Assembly (NCBI GenBank): GCA_028697875.1
Contig: JAQVEQ010000075.1
Span: 1 to 12,574 of the forward strand
Direction: 5' to 3'
Length of the DNA: 12,574 nt
From: Novosphingobium sp.
Lineage (GTDB): Bacteria > Pseudomonadota > Alphaproteobacteria > Sphingomonadales > Sphingomonadaceae
Position 1 is the first letter of the stretch. Each line of letters starts with the position of its first letter. Position numbers and translations under genes: made by a program. Shown piece after piece: positions 1 to 6,155 of this stretch. The notes beneath the pieces were generated by a model, which worked only from the letters and a program-made list of their open reading frames with translations, was not told the origin of the DNA and did not search any database.

Positions 1-51
1 CGAAAGGATCACGTCGTAGTGACGCACATCCACTTCCTGCTTCTTAGCCAT
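1..51 (-). CDS. rplW: 50S ribosomal protein L23, N-terminal fragment
   Basis: Only the first 17 codons are in the window; the gene runs off the left edge. The translation reads MAKKQEVDVRHYDVILS, which fits the start of L23 (a 23S rRNA domain III binder at the peptide exit tunnel and docking site for trigger factor and SRP). The ATG overlaps the end of rplD by 8 nt, so the rplD stop lies inside codons 2-3 of rplW. A clean GGAGG at 61-65 (minus strand) sits 9 nt before the ATG, inside rplD. This points to translational coupling. Gene order L3-L4-L23 supports the call; the visible sequence alone would be weak. Confidence 0.85.
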   Translation of the reverse strand, partial: MAKKQEVDVRHYDVILS

Positions 52-670
52 TGAACCGCGCCTCCAGTTTTTCGACAGCCGCGCGGGTCAGCACCAGCGT
101 GTCATGCTTCAGGATGTCGTAGACATTCGCGCCGACCGCCGGGAGGACGTTGATGTTCGGCAGGTTGCCGGCGGCGCGGGCGAAGCCCTCGTTCACCGCT
201 TCACCGTCGATCACCAGGACCTTCTTGCCCCAGCCCGCCTTGGCGAGCTGACCGGCGAGAGCCTTGGTCTTCGCATCGTTCAGCTCGAGGCTGTCGACGA
301 CGACCAGGCCTTCCTTGGCCTTGCTCGAAAGCGCCATCTTGAGGCCCAGAGCGCGGACCTTCTTGTTAAGCGACTGGCCGAAGTCACGAGCGCGGGCGCC
401 GTGAGCCTTACCGCCGCCGATGAACACCGGCGCCTTGCGGTCGCCGTGGCGAGCCGTGCCGCCGCCCTTCTGGCGGCCCCACTTCTTGCCGGTGCGGGCA
501 ACGTCGGACCGTTCGCGGGTCGGACGAGCCGGACCGCGGCGGTTTTCAAGCTGCCAGGTGACGACGCGATGAAGGATGTCGGCGCGCGGCTCGAGGCCGA
601 ACACAGCATCGTTCAGTTCGATGTCGCCGGAGGCCTTGCCGCCTTCCAGGGTCTGTACCTTGACCTTCAC
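44..670 (-). CDS. rplD: 50S ribosomal protein L4
   Basis: 208 residues, close to the usual length (E. coli about 201). L4 binds 23S rRNA domain I, and its long loop lines the peptide exit tunnel. The basic glycine-rich loop is visible at about residues 45-95, with GKKWGRQKGGGTARHG at 61-76 and the GGGKAHG stretch at 85-91. The start codon is GTG (670-668), not ATG: it begins V/M-K-V-K-V-Q, lies 3 nt after the rplC stop, and has a GGGGAGGG ribosome site at 678-685 inside the last codons of rplC. In E. coli L4 also represses its own operon by acting on the S10 leader. Whether this L4 does so is unknown, but a structured RNA lies just upstream of rplC. The 3' end overlaps rplW by 8 nt. Confidence 0.98.
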   Translation of the reverse strand: MKVKVQTLEGGKASGDIELNDAVFGLEPRADILHRVVTWQLENRRGPARPTRERSDVARTGKKWGRQKGGGTARHGDRKAPVFIGGGKAHGARARDFGQSLNKKVRALGLKMALSSKAKEGLVVVDSLELNDAKTKALAGQLAKAGWGKKVLVIDGEAVNEGFARAAGNLPNINVLPAVGANVYDILKHDTLVLTRAAVEKLEARFNG

Positions 671-673
671 GAC

Positions 674-1441
674 TTAGCCCTCCCCATTTGAATTGGAGCC
701 TTCGGTCGCCTCGACGGCCGCGGTGTCTTCCGCGGGCGTATCGGCAGGCGCCGCATCATTGCTGTTAGCCCCCTTGAGGCCGGCGGGGTACGGCGCTTCG
801 GCGTGACGCGCGACCTTGACCGCGTCGCGAACCAGCAGCCAGCCGTTCTTCGAACCCGGGACCGAACCCTTGACGAAGATCAGGCCGCGTTCGTCGTCGG
901 TGCGGACGATTTCGAGGTTCTGCTGCGTGCGCTGACGGTCACCCATGTGGCCGGCCATCTTCTTGTTCTTGAAGACGCGGCCCGGATCCTGGCGGTTACC
1001 GGTCGAACCGTGCGCACGGTGGCTGATCGACACGCCGTGCGTGGCGCGCATACCACCGAAACCCCAGCGCTTCATCGCGCCAGCGAAACCCTTACCCTGG
1101 GTGTGACCGGTGATGTCGACCAGCTGGCCGGCGACGAAATGCGACGCGGCGATGGTCGAACCGACTTCCAGCAGCGCATCGTCGGCAACGCGGAATTCCG
1201 CGACCTTGCGCTTGAGCGGCACGTTCGCCTTGGCGAAGTGTTCGCGCTGCGGCTTGGCGACATTCTTCTGCTTGGCCTCGCCCGAGCCGACCTGGAGGGC
1301 GGTGTAACCGTCCTTTTCGTCGGTACGGACGGAAACGACCTGGCAATCTTCCAGCGCCAGAACGGTGACCGGCACGTGGCGGCCATCCTCCTGGAACAGG
1401 CGGGTCATCCCGACTTTTTTAGCGATCACGCCAGTGCGCAT
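674..1441 (-). CDS. rplC: 50S ribosomal protein L3
   Basis: 255 residues. L3 is an early-assembly 23S rRNA binder whose extension reaches toward the peptidyl-transferase centre. The start is the ATG at 1441-1439 (MRTGVIAKKVGMTRLF), with AGGAG at 1450-1454, 8 nt upstream. An in-frame ATG at 1477 would add 12 residues that do not resemble L3 and lacks a good ribosome site. Conserved L3 core: TGHTQGKGFAGAMKRWGFGG (111-130) and the GNRQDPGRVFKNKKMAGHMG stretch (148-167). Gln151 is the likely counterpart of the Gln methylated by PrmB in E. coli. The core ends near residue 213. A tail of about 42 residues rich in Ala, Asp, Glu, Asn and Ser follows, which E. coli L3 (209 residues) lacks. The gene is preceded by an unusually long structured spacer and followed 3 nt later by rplD. 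Confidence 0.97.
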   Translation of the reverse strand: MRTGVIAKKVGMTRLFQEDGRHVPVTVLALEDCQVVSVRTDEKDGYTALQVGSGEAKQKNVAKPQREHFAKANVPLKRKVAEFRVADDALLEVGSTIAASHFVAGQLVDITGHTQGKGFAGAMKRWGFGGMRATHGVSISHRAHGSTGNRQDPGRVFKNKKMAGHMGDRQRTQQNLEIVRTDDERGLIFVKGSVPGSKNGWLLVRDAVKVARHAEAPYPAGLKGANSNDAAPADTPAEDTAAVEATEGSNSNGEG

Positions 1442-1732
1442 GATCCATACTCCTAACAGAGGCCTGCGCGGGCCCATCCCGCGAAGGCGTGTCCAGCCCA
1501 GAATGTGAAGCGAGCCCCGTCCGGGCTGAAACGTGCCCCTTGCAAGCAGGGGGCGAGACGGGGGACGCTTGCCCGGTAGAAACCGGAGGTATCCCTATGT
1601 CCGTGCGGATCTTGCGTTCCGCAGTCCGGCCTGAACCGGAAAGGATGCGATCCCGGAGGATCGAAACTGTCCAGGCGGTTTAAGGTCCGACCCTGGAGGA
1701 CCTCCCCGCCGAAACGGGGACAATCAAACCGC
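1442..1732 (-). promoter_or_regulatory. Structured rpsJ-rplC spacer, candidate RNA leader
   Basis: This 291-nt gap between two genes of the same operon has no supportable reading frame on the transcribed strand. In minus-strand RNA order it holds: an outer stem GCGGTTT/AAACCGC (1726-1732 with 1675-1681) enclosing hairpins at 1703-1720 (6-bp stem) and 1683-1703 (5-6 bp, sharing base 1703); a 6-bp hairpin at 1648-1663 closed by a UCCG loop (UNCG family, C-G closing pair); a 5-bp hairpin at 1573-1586; a possible stem GCAAGC/GCTTGC (1567-1572 with 1542-1547); a 5-bp hairpin at 1513-1527; and a perfect 6-bp CGCGGG/CCCGCG hairpin at 1467-1483, about 25 nt before the rplC ATG. No clear promoter or T-tract terminator is seen. 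In E. coli, L4 regulates its operon through a leader RNA upstream of rpsJ; a comparable role here, at a different place, is inference. The hairpins were found by eye, without folding energies. Confidence 0.45.
1579..1701 (-). repeat. Three 13-nt CCTCC-core repeats in the spacer
   Basis: Read on the minus strand, the copies are GTCCTCCAGGGTC (1689-1701), ATCCTCCGGGATC (1649-1661) and TACCTCCGGTTTC (1579-1591). Copies 1 and 2 match at 10 of 13 positions, copies 2 and 3 at 9 of 13. Each CCTCC lies in or next to a small hairpin. CCUCC is the anti-Shine-Dalgarno core, so in the mRNA each copy could pair with a GGAG sequence such as the rplC ribosome site at 1450-1454. Chance similarity in GC-rich DNA is possible. 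Confidence 0.4.
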
Positions 1733-2044
1733 TTACGCCAGCTTGATCTCGACGTTCACGCCAGCAGCGAGGTCGAGCTTCATCAGCGCGTCGACCGTCT
1801 GGGCGTTCGGCTGCACGATGTCCAGCAGCCGCTTGTACGTGCGCACCTCGAACTGCTCGCGCGACTTCTTGTCGATGTGCGGGCCGCGGTTCACGGTGAA
1901 CTTCTCGATACGCGTCGGGAGCGGAATGGGGCCACGAATGAGCGCGCCGGTGCGGCGGGCGGTTTCCGCAATTTCGCCAGTTGCCTGGTCGAGCACGCGA
2001 TGATCGAACGCCTTGAGGCGAATGCGGATATTCTGAGCTTCCAT
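1733..2044 (-). CDS. rpsJ: 30S ribosomal protein S10
   Basis: 103 residues, the same length as E. coli S10. It is a small-subunit head protein that also acts as NusE, pairing with NusB in antitermination complexes and with NusG in transcription-translation coupling. The start is the ATG at 2044-2042 (MEAQNIRIRLKAFDHRVLDQ); a GTG two codons upstream (2050) would add only M-D and is badly spaced from any ribosome site. Conserved stretches include TRRTGAL-like ARRTGALIRGPIPLPTR (34-50) and the NRGPHIDKKSREQFE segment (57-71) typical of the long rRNA-binding loop. The Shine-Dalgarno sequence is weak (GGTAAGTGG just before the ATG). The gene sits between two terminator-like hairpins on its 5' side and the long structured spacer on its 3' side. 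Confidence 0.97.
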   Translation of the reverse strand: MEAQNIRIRLKAFDHRVLDQATGEIAETARRTGALIRGPIPLPTRIEKFTVNRGPHIDKKSREQFEVRTYKRLLDIVQPNAQTVDALMKLDLAAGVNVEIKLA

Positions 2045-2101
2045 GTCCACTTACCGATGCGAAAGAGCCAAAAGACAGCCGGTCAAAAACCAACCGCCCT
2101 C

Positions 2102-2163
2102 AAAAAAAGCGAAGACCGCCCCGCCTCACCGGATCTCGAAACGAGCATTCCGGGAAGGGGCGG
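2102..2163 (-). terminator. Terminator-like hairpin with 7-T tract, upstream of rpsJ
   Basis: On the minus strand CCGCCCC (2157-2163) pairs with GGGGCGG (2116-2122), a perfect 7-bp stem. It encloses an inner CCGG/CCGG pairing (2150-2153 with 2129-2132) and a CTCG-TTT-CGAG hairpin (2135-2145). A run of seven T (2108-2102) begins 7 nt after the stem. This is the most terminator-like structure in the window. Since rpsJ starts only 57 nt further on and no good promoter is visible in between, partial termination or attenuation is more likely than a full stop. Confidence 0.5.
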
Positions 2164-2168
2164 CCCCC

Positions 2169-2204
2169 AAAATTCCGGCCAGCCGAATCCCCCAGGGACT
2201 CGGC
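2169..2204 (-). terminator. Hairpin with short T run just after tuf
   Basis: Beginning 16 nt after the tuf stop codon, minus-strand RNA can form a 10-bp stem (2195-2204 with 2182-2191, including one G-U pair) with a 3-nt loop. It is followed after about 9 nt by four T (2172-2169). The stem is strong but the T run is short and displaced, so efficiency is doubtful. It is the first of two such structures between tuf and rpsJ. Confidence 0.45.
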
Positions 2205-2220
2205 CAGCGCGGCGCCTATA

Positions 2221-3396
2221 TTACTTCGTGATCTTGCTGACAACCCCCGAACCGACGGTACGGCCGCCTTCACGGATGGCGAAGCGGAGACCTTCGTCCA
2301 TCGCGATCGGAGCGATCAGCTTCACGCCGATGGTGACGTTGTCGCCCGGCATGACCATTTCCGTGCCCTCGGGGAGGATCACTTCACCGGTCACGTCGGT
2401 GGTGCGGAAGTAGAACTGCGGGCGGTAGTTGGCGAAGAACGGCGTGTGACGGCCACCTTCGTCCTTCGACAGCACGTAGACTTCGGCATTGAATTCGGTG
2501 TGCGGCGTAACCGAACCCGGCTTCGCCAGAACCTGGCCACGCTCCACGTCGTCGCGAGCCGTACCACGGAGCAGCGCACCGATGTTGTCGCCGGCTTCAC
2601 CACGGTCGAGCAGCTTGCGGAACATTTCCACGCCGGTCACGGTGGTCTTCTGCGTGTCGCGGATACCGATGATTTCGACTTCGTCGCCAACGTTCACAAC
2701 GCCGGTTTCGACACGGCCGGTCACCACGGTGCCGCGGCCCGAGATCGAGAACACGTCTTCGATCGGCATCAGGAACGGCTTGTCGACCGGACGATCCGGC
2801 TGCGGGATGTACTCGTCGACCGCCTTCATCAGTTCCTTGATCGAGTTTTCGCCGATTTCCGGATCGCGGCCTTCGAGAGCGGCCAGAGCCGAACCCTTGA
2901 CGATCGGAATATCATCGCCCGGGAAGCCGTATTCGGTCAGCAGTTCGCGAACTTCCAGTTCGACGAGCTCGAGGATTTCCTCGTCATCGACCTGGTCGAC
3001 CTTGTTCATGTACACGACCAGCGCCGGCACGCCGACCTGACGGGCGAGCAGGATGTGCTCGCGAGTCTGCGGCATCGGGCCGTCGGCAGCGTTAACCACC
3101 AGGATCGCGCCGTCCATCTGGGCGGCACCGGTGATCATGTTCTTCACGTAGTCGGCGTGACCCGGGCAGTCGACGTGCGCATAGTGACGCGCGTCGGTTT
3201 CGTATTCGACGTGAGCGGTCGAAATGGTGATGCCGCGTTCACGTTCTTCCGGGGCCTTGTCGATGTTCGCGAAATCGACGGGGGCGCCGAGAACCTTCGT
3301 GATGGCCGCGGTCAGCGTGGTCTTGCCGTGGTCGACGTGACCGATGGTGCCGATATTGCAGTGCGGCTTGTTCCGCTCGAATTTTTCCTTCGCCAT
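2221..3396 (-). CDS. tuf: Translation elongation factor EF-Tu
   Basis: 391 residues (E. coli 394). This cytoplasmic GTPase delivers aminoacyl-tRNA to the ribosomal A site. GTPase motifs are intact: GHVDHGKT (19-26), the switch I stretch EERERGITI (50-58), DCPGH (76-80), NKVD (131-134) and SAL (169-171). Domains II and III follow from about residue 205, with SISGRGTVVTGRVE (218-230 region) and the C-terminal GGRTVGSGVVSKITK. The start MAKEKFERNKPHCNIGTIGH is standard, with GAGG at 3407-3410, 10 nt before the ATG. It is the fourth gene of the str cluster, 94 nt after fusA with a hairpin between them, and is followed by two terminator-like hairpins. Many proteobacteria have a second tuf copy elsewhere; that cannot be judged here. 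Confidence 0.99.
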   Translation of the reverse strand: MAKEKFERNKPHCNIGTIGHVDHGKTTLTAAITKVLGAPVDFANIDKAPEERERGITISTAHVEYETDARHYAHVDCPGHADYVKNMITGAAQMDGAILVVNAADGPMPQTREHILLARQVGVPALVVYMNKVDQVDDEEILELVELEVRELLTEYGFPGDDIPIVKGSALAALEGRDPEIGENSIKELMKAVDEYIPQPDRPVDKPFLMPIEDVFSISGRGTVVTGRVETGVVNVGDEVEIIGIRDTQKTTVTGVEMFRKLLDRGEAGDNIGALLRGTARDDVERGQVLAKPGSVTPHTEFNAEVYVLSKDEGGRHTPFFANYRPQFYFRTTDVTGEVILPEGTEMVMPGDNVTIGVKLIAPIAMDEGLRFAIREGGRTVGSGVVSKITK

Positions 3397-3443
3397 TGTC
3401 TCTTAACCTCTATTCCTAGAACTTTAGATTTTCACGGGAGAAA

Positions 3444-3471
3444 GGCGGCACCCGCTGAATCAGGCGCCGCC
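3444..3471 (-). terminator. fusA-tuf intergenic hairpin, possible attenuator
   Basis: The minus-strand RNA forms a 9-bp stem GGCGGCGCC/GGUGCCGCC (3463-3471 with 3444-3452, one G-U pair) with a 10-nt loop, followed by TTTCTCCC. The stem is strong, but only three T follow directly, so it may act as a weak terminator, an attenuator or an RNA-processing or stability element that sets the tuf:fusA ratio. It lies 19 nt after the fusA stop. Confidence 0.45.
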
Positions 3472-3490
3472 CCTAAACGCTCGCTCGCTA

Positions 3491-5584
3491 TTACGCAAGC
3501 TTCTCCTTGACCTCTTGCGCGACATTTGCCGGCACTTCGTCGTAGTGGGAGAACTGCATCGTGTACTGCGCGCGCCCCTGGGTGAAGGAACGCAGTTCGT
3601 TCACGTAGCCGAACATGTTCGCAAGCGGCACGTTGGCTTCGACGACCTGGGCATTGCCGCGGCTGTCGGTGCCCTGGATCTGGCCACGACGCGAGTTGAG
3701 GTCGCCGATGACGTCGCCCATGAATTCCTCGGGGGTGACGACCTCGACCTTCATGATCGGCTCGAGCAGCTTGATGCCGGCCTTGCTGGCCACTTCGCGC
3801 ATCGCGCCACGGCCGGCGATTTCGAACGCGATCGCCGACGAGTCGACGTCGTGGTACGCACCGTCCACCAGCTTGATGTCGAAGTCGATGATCGGGAAGC
3901 CGACCAGGTGGCCGCTTTCGGCCTGCTCGCGCATGCCCTTCTCGATCGCCGGGATGAATTCGCGGGGGATGTTGCCGCCCTTGATCTCATCGACGAAGTT
4001 GACGCCCTGCCCGCGTTCACCCGGAGTCACCACGACCTTCACGCGGCCGAACTGGCCCGAGCCGCCCGACTGCTTCTTGTGGGTGTAGTCGACTTCGACT
4101 TCCTTCGCGAGGCTTTCGCGGTAGGCCACCTGCGGCGCACCGACGTTGGCTTCGACCTTGAATTCGCGCTTCATGCGGTCGACGAGAATGTCGAGGTGGA
4201 GTTCGCCCATCCCCTTGATGATCGTCTGGCCCGATTCGTGATCGGTCGAAACGCGGAACGAGGGGTCCTCGGCAGCCAGGCGGTTGAGCGCGACGCCCAT
4301 CTTTTCCTGGTCGGCCTTGGTCTTCGGTTCCACCGACAGTTCGATAACCGGCTCGGGGAATTCCATGCGTTCGAGGATGATCGGGGCCCGTTCCGCGCAC
4401 AGCGTATCGCCGGTCGTGGTTTCCTTGAGGCCCGCGATGGCGACGATATCGCCAGCATAGGCTTCGTCGATATCCTCGCGGTTGTTGGAGTGCATCAGCA
4501 GCATACGGCCGATCTTCTCCTTCTTGTCCTTCACCGAGTTCAGGACCGAGCCCTTGGAGAGCTTGCCCGAATAGATGCGGGTGAAGGTCAGCGAGCCGAC
4601 GAACGGGTCGTTCATGATCTTGAACGCCAGCGCGGCGAACGGCGCGTCGTCGCTCGACGGACGGCTGTCCTCTTCCTCGGTGTCCGGGTTGATGCCCTGG
4701 ATCGCCGGGACGTCGAGCGGGCTCGGCATGTAGTCGACCACTGCGTCGAGCAGCGGCTGCACGCCCTTGTTCTTGAACGCGGAGCCGCACAGCACCGGAA
4801 CGAAAGCGCGTTCCATCGTGCCCTTGCGGATCAGGCGCTTGAGAGTCGCCGCATCCGGTTCATTGCCTTCGAGGTAGGCTTCCATGACCTCGTCGTCCTG
4901 TTCGACGGCGGTCTCGATCAGCTTCTCGCGGTATTCGGCGGCCTTGTCGGCGAGGTCGGCGGGGATGTCGACATAGTCGAACTTCGCACCCAGCGCTTCG
5001 TCCTGCCACACGATACCGCGGTTGTTCACGAGGTCGACGACGCCCTTGAGGTCGCTTTCCGCACCGATCGGCAGGTAGAGCACCAGCGGGTTCGCGCCGA
5101 GGCGGTCGATGATCGACTGAACGCAGTAGTAGAAGTCGGCACCGGTACGGTCGAGCTTGTTGATGAAGCACATCCGCGGCACGCCGTACTTGTCGGCCTG
5201 GCGCCACACGGTTTCGGACTGCGGTTCCACGCCGGCCACGCCGTCGAACACCGCGACCGCGCCGTCGAGCACGCGCAGCGAACGTTCCACCTCGATGGTG
5301 AAGTCCACGTGGCCCGGGGTGTCGATGATGTTGATGCGGTGCTCTTCACCCTGCCCGTCTTCCGCCTTCCAGAAGGTCGTGGTGGCAGCCGAGGTGATGG
5401 TGATGCCGCGTTCCTGCTCCTGCTCCATCCAGTCCATGGTGGCGGCACCGTCGTGGACTTCGCCGATCTTGTAGGACTTGCCGGTGTAGTAGAGGATGCG
5501 TTCGGTCGTGGTGGTCTTGCCGGCGTCGATGTGCGCCATGATACCGATATTGCGGTACCGTTCGATCGGATGGCTGCGTGCCAT
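3491..5584 (-). CDS. fusA: Translation elongation factor EF-G
   Basis: 697 residues (E. coli 704). This GTPase drives tRNA-mRNA translocation and, with RRF, ribosome recycling. The G domain shows AHIDAGKTTTT (17-27), ERGITI in switch I (58-63), DTPGHVDF (88-95, with His92 the catalytic-His equivalent), NKLD (142-145) and SAF (268-270). Later domains show GKLSKGSVL (340-348, domain II), MGELHLDIL (459-467, domain III), the GGSGQFGRV stretch (507-515, domain IV) and GDLNSRRGQIQG (627-638, domain V). The start MARSHPIERYRNIGIMAHID is standard, with GAGGAA at 5591-5596, 6 nt before the ATG. It lies 75 nt after rpsG and 94 nt before tuf. No truncation or odd residue was seen. Confidence 0.99.
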   Translation of the reverse strand: MARSHPIERYRNIGIMAHIDAGKTTTTERILYYTGKSYKIGEVHDGAATMDWMEQEQERGITITSAATTTFWKAEDGQGEEHRINIIDTPGHVDFTIEVERSLRVLDGAVAVFDGVAGVEPQSETVWRQADKYGVPRMCFINKLDRTGADFYYCVQSIIDRLGANPLVLYLPIGAESDLKGVVDLVNNRGIVWQDEALGAKFDYVDIPADLADKAAEYREKLIETAVEQDDEVMEAYLEGNEPDAATLKRLIRKGTMERAFVPVLCGSAFKNKGVQPLLDAVVDYMPSPLDVPAIQGINPDTEEEDSRPSSDDAPFAALAFKIMNDPFVGSLTFTRIYSGKLSKGSVLNSVKDKKEKIGRMLLMHSNNREDIDEAYAGDIVAIAGLKETTTGDTLCAERAPIILERMEFPEPVIELSVEPKTKADQEKMGVALNRLAAEDPSFRVSTDHESGQTIIKGMGELHLDILVDRMKREFKVEANVGAPQVAYRESLAKEVEVDYTHKKQSGGSGQFGRVKVVVTPGERGQGVNFVDEIKGGNIPREFIPAIEKGMREQAESGHLVGFPIIDFDIKLVDGAYHDVDSSAIAFEIAGRGAMREVASKAGIKLLEPIMKVEVVTPEEFMGDVIGDLNSRRGQIQGTDSRGNAQVVEANVPLANMFGYVNELRSFTQGRAQYTMQFSHYDEVPANVAQEVKEKLA

Positions 5585-5602
5585 GGTCTTTTCCTCAGAT
5601 GG

Positions 5603-5630
5603 TGGGGGCGCCCGTGTAGAGCGGCCCCCA
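5603..5630 (-). other. Hairpin in the rpsG-fusA gap
   Basis: The arms tgggggc (5603-5609) and gccccca (5624-5629 plus 5630) form a perfect 7-bp stem with a 14-nt loop, ending about 6 nt before the fusA Shine-Dalgarno. There is no T tract, so a terminator is unlikely. A second small hairpin, GGTTT/AAACC (5639-5653), lies just after the rpsG stop. These could affect fusA translation or mRNA stability; no function is shown. Confidence 0.35.
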
Positions 5631-5659
5631 TTGGATTTGGTTTATGACAAACCGAAGAC

Positions 5660-6130
5660 TTACCAGCGGTAGTGGCTGAACGCGCGGTTGGCGTCGGCCA
5701 TGCGGTGGGTGTCTTCCCGCTTCTTGACCGCGTTGCCGCGATTGTTCGCCGCATCCAGCAGTTCGCCCGACAGGCGGGCGGCCATGGTGGTTTCCGCACG
5801 GCCGCGCGCGGCCGTGATCAGCCAGCGGATGGCCAGCGCCTGAGCGCGTTCGGGGCGGACTTCGACCGGGACCTGGTAGGTCGCACCGCCGACGCGGCGG
5901 CTGCGCACTTCGATCTGCGGCTTCACGTTGTTCAGGGCATCGTGGAACAGCTGGACCGGATCGGCCTTGGCCTTGGCTTCGACGGTTTCGAGCGCGCCAT
6001 AGACGATACGCTCGGCAGTGGACTTCTTACCGTCGAGCATGAGGTTGTTCATGAACTTCGACAGGACCTGATCACCGAACTTGGGATCGGGCAGGATGAC
6101 CCGCTTTTCGGGACGACGACGACGTGACAT
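5660..6130 (-). CDS. rpsG: 30S ribosomal protein S7
   Basis: 156 residues, the usual short form. S7 nucleates assembly of the 30S head and contacts E-site tRNA. Conserved stretches are KFMNNLMLDGKKSTAERIVY (25-44), GGATYQVPVEVRPERAQALA (81-100, the beta-hairpin and rRNA-binding region) and KKREDTHRMADANRAFSHYRW at the C-terminus. The ATG (6130-6128) has a perfect AAGGAG at 6140-6145, 9 nt upstream. The gap to rpsL is only 25 nt and is mostly ribosome site. In E. coli S7 represses the str operon through a structured rpsL-rpsG spacer of nearly 100 nt; no equivalent is visible here. Confidence 0.99.
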   Translation of the reverse strand: MSRRRRPEKRVILPDPKFGDQVLSKFMNNLMLDGKKSTAERIVYGALETVEAKAKADPVQLFHDALNNVKPQIEVRSRRVGGATYQVPVEVRPERAQALAIRWLITAARGRAETTMAARLSGELLDAANNRGNAVKKREDTHRMADANRAFSHYRW

Positions 6131-6155
6131 CTCTTATATCTCCTTGAGCGGGTGC

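Noticed and set aside
1439..1477. Upstream in-frame ATG for rplC at 1477
   Set aside because: It adds 12 residues unlike L3, has no good ribosome site, and would run through the 1467-1483 hairpin; the ATG at 1441 has AGGAG at ideal spacing.
1467..1483. Perfect CGCGGG/CCCGCG hairpin before rplC as an intrinsic terminator
   Set aside because: No T tract follows on the transcribed strand, and rplC starts about 25 nt later; kept only as part of the structured spacer.
1597..1683. 28-codon plus-strand frame in the rpsJ-rplC spacer with a good GGAGG before its ATG
   Set aside because: The GGAGG belongs to one of the three repeats or hairpins of the spacer. The product is short, Arg-rich and unlike any known small protein, and it would run against the operon. 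Also rejected is its longer version from a GTG at 1489.
2057..2086. TTGACC at 2081-2086 (minus strand) as a -35 box for an rpsJ promoter
   Set aside because: The matching -10 position reads TTCGCA or TCGCAT, and transcription would begin almost at the rpsJ start codon; too weak to list as a promoter.
2446..3510. Plus-strand open frame (354 codons) antisense to tuf
   Set aside because: A shadow of EF-Tu with His/Asp/Arg-rich, unconserved-looking content.
3515..5647. Very long plus-strand open frame (710 codons) antisense to fusA
   Set aside because: It is the mirror of the strongly conserved EF-G frame in GC-rich DNA. Its protein is a low-information mix of Val, Asp, Arg, Leu and His with no recognisable fold.
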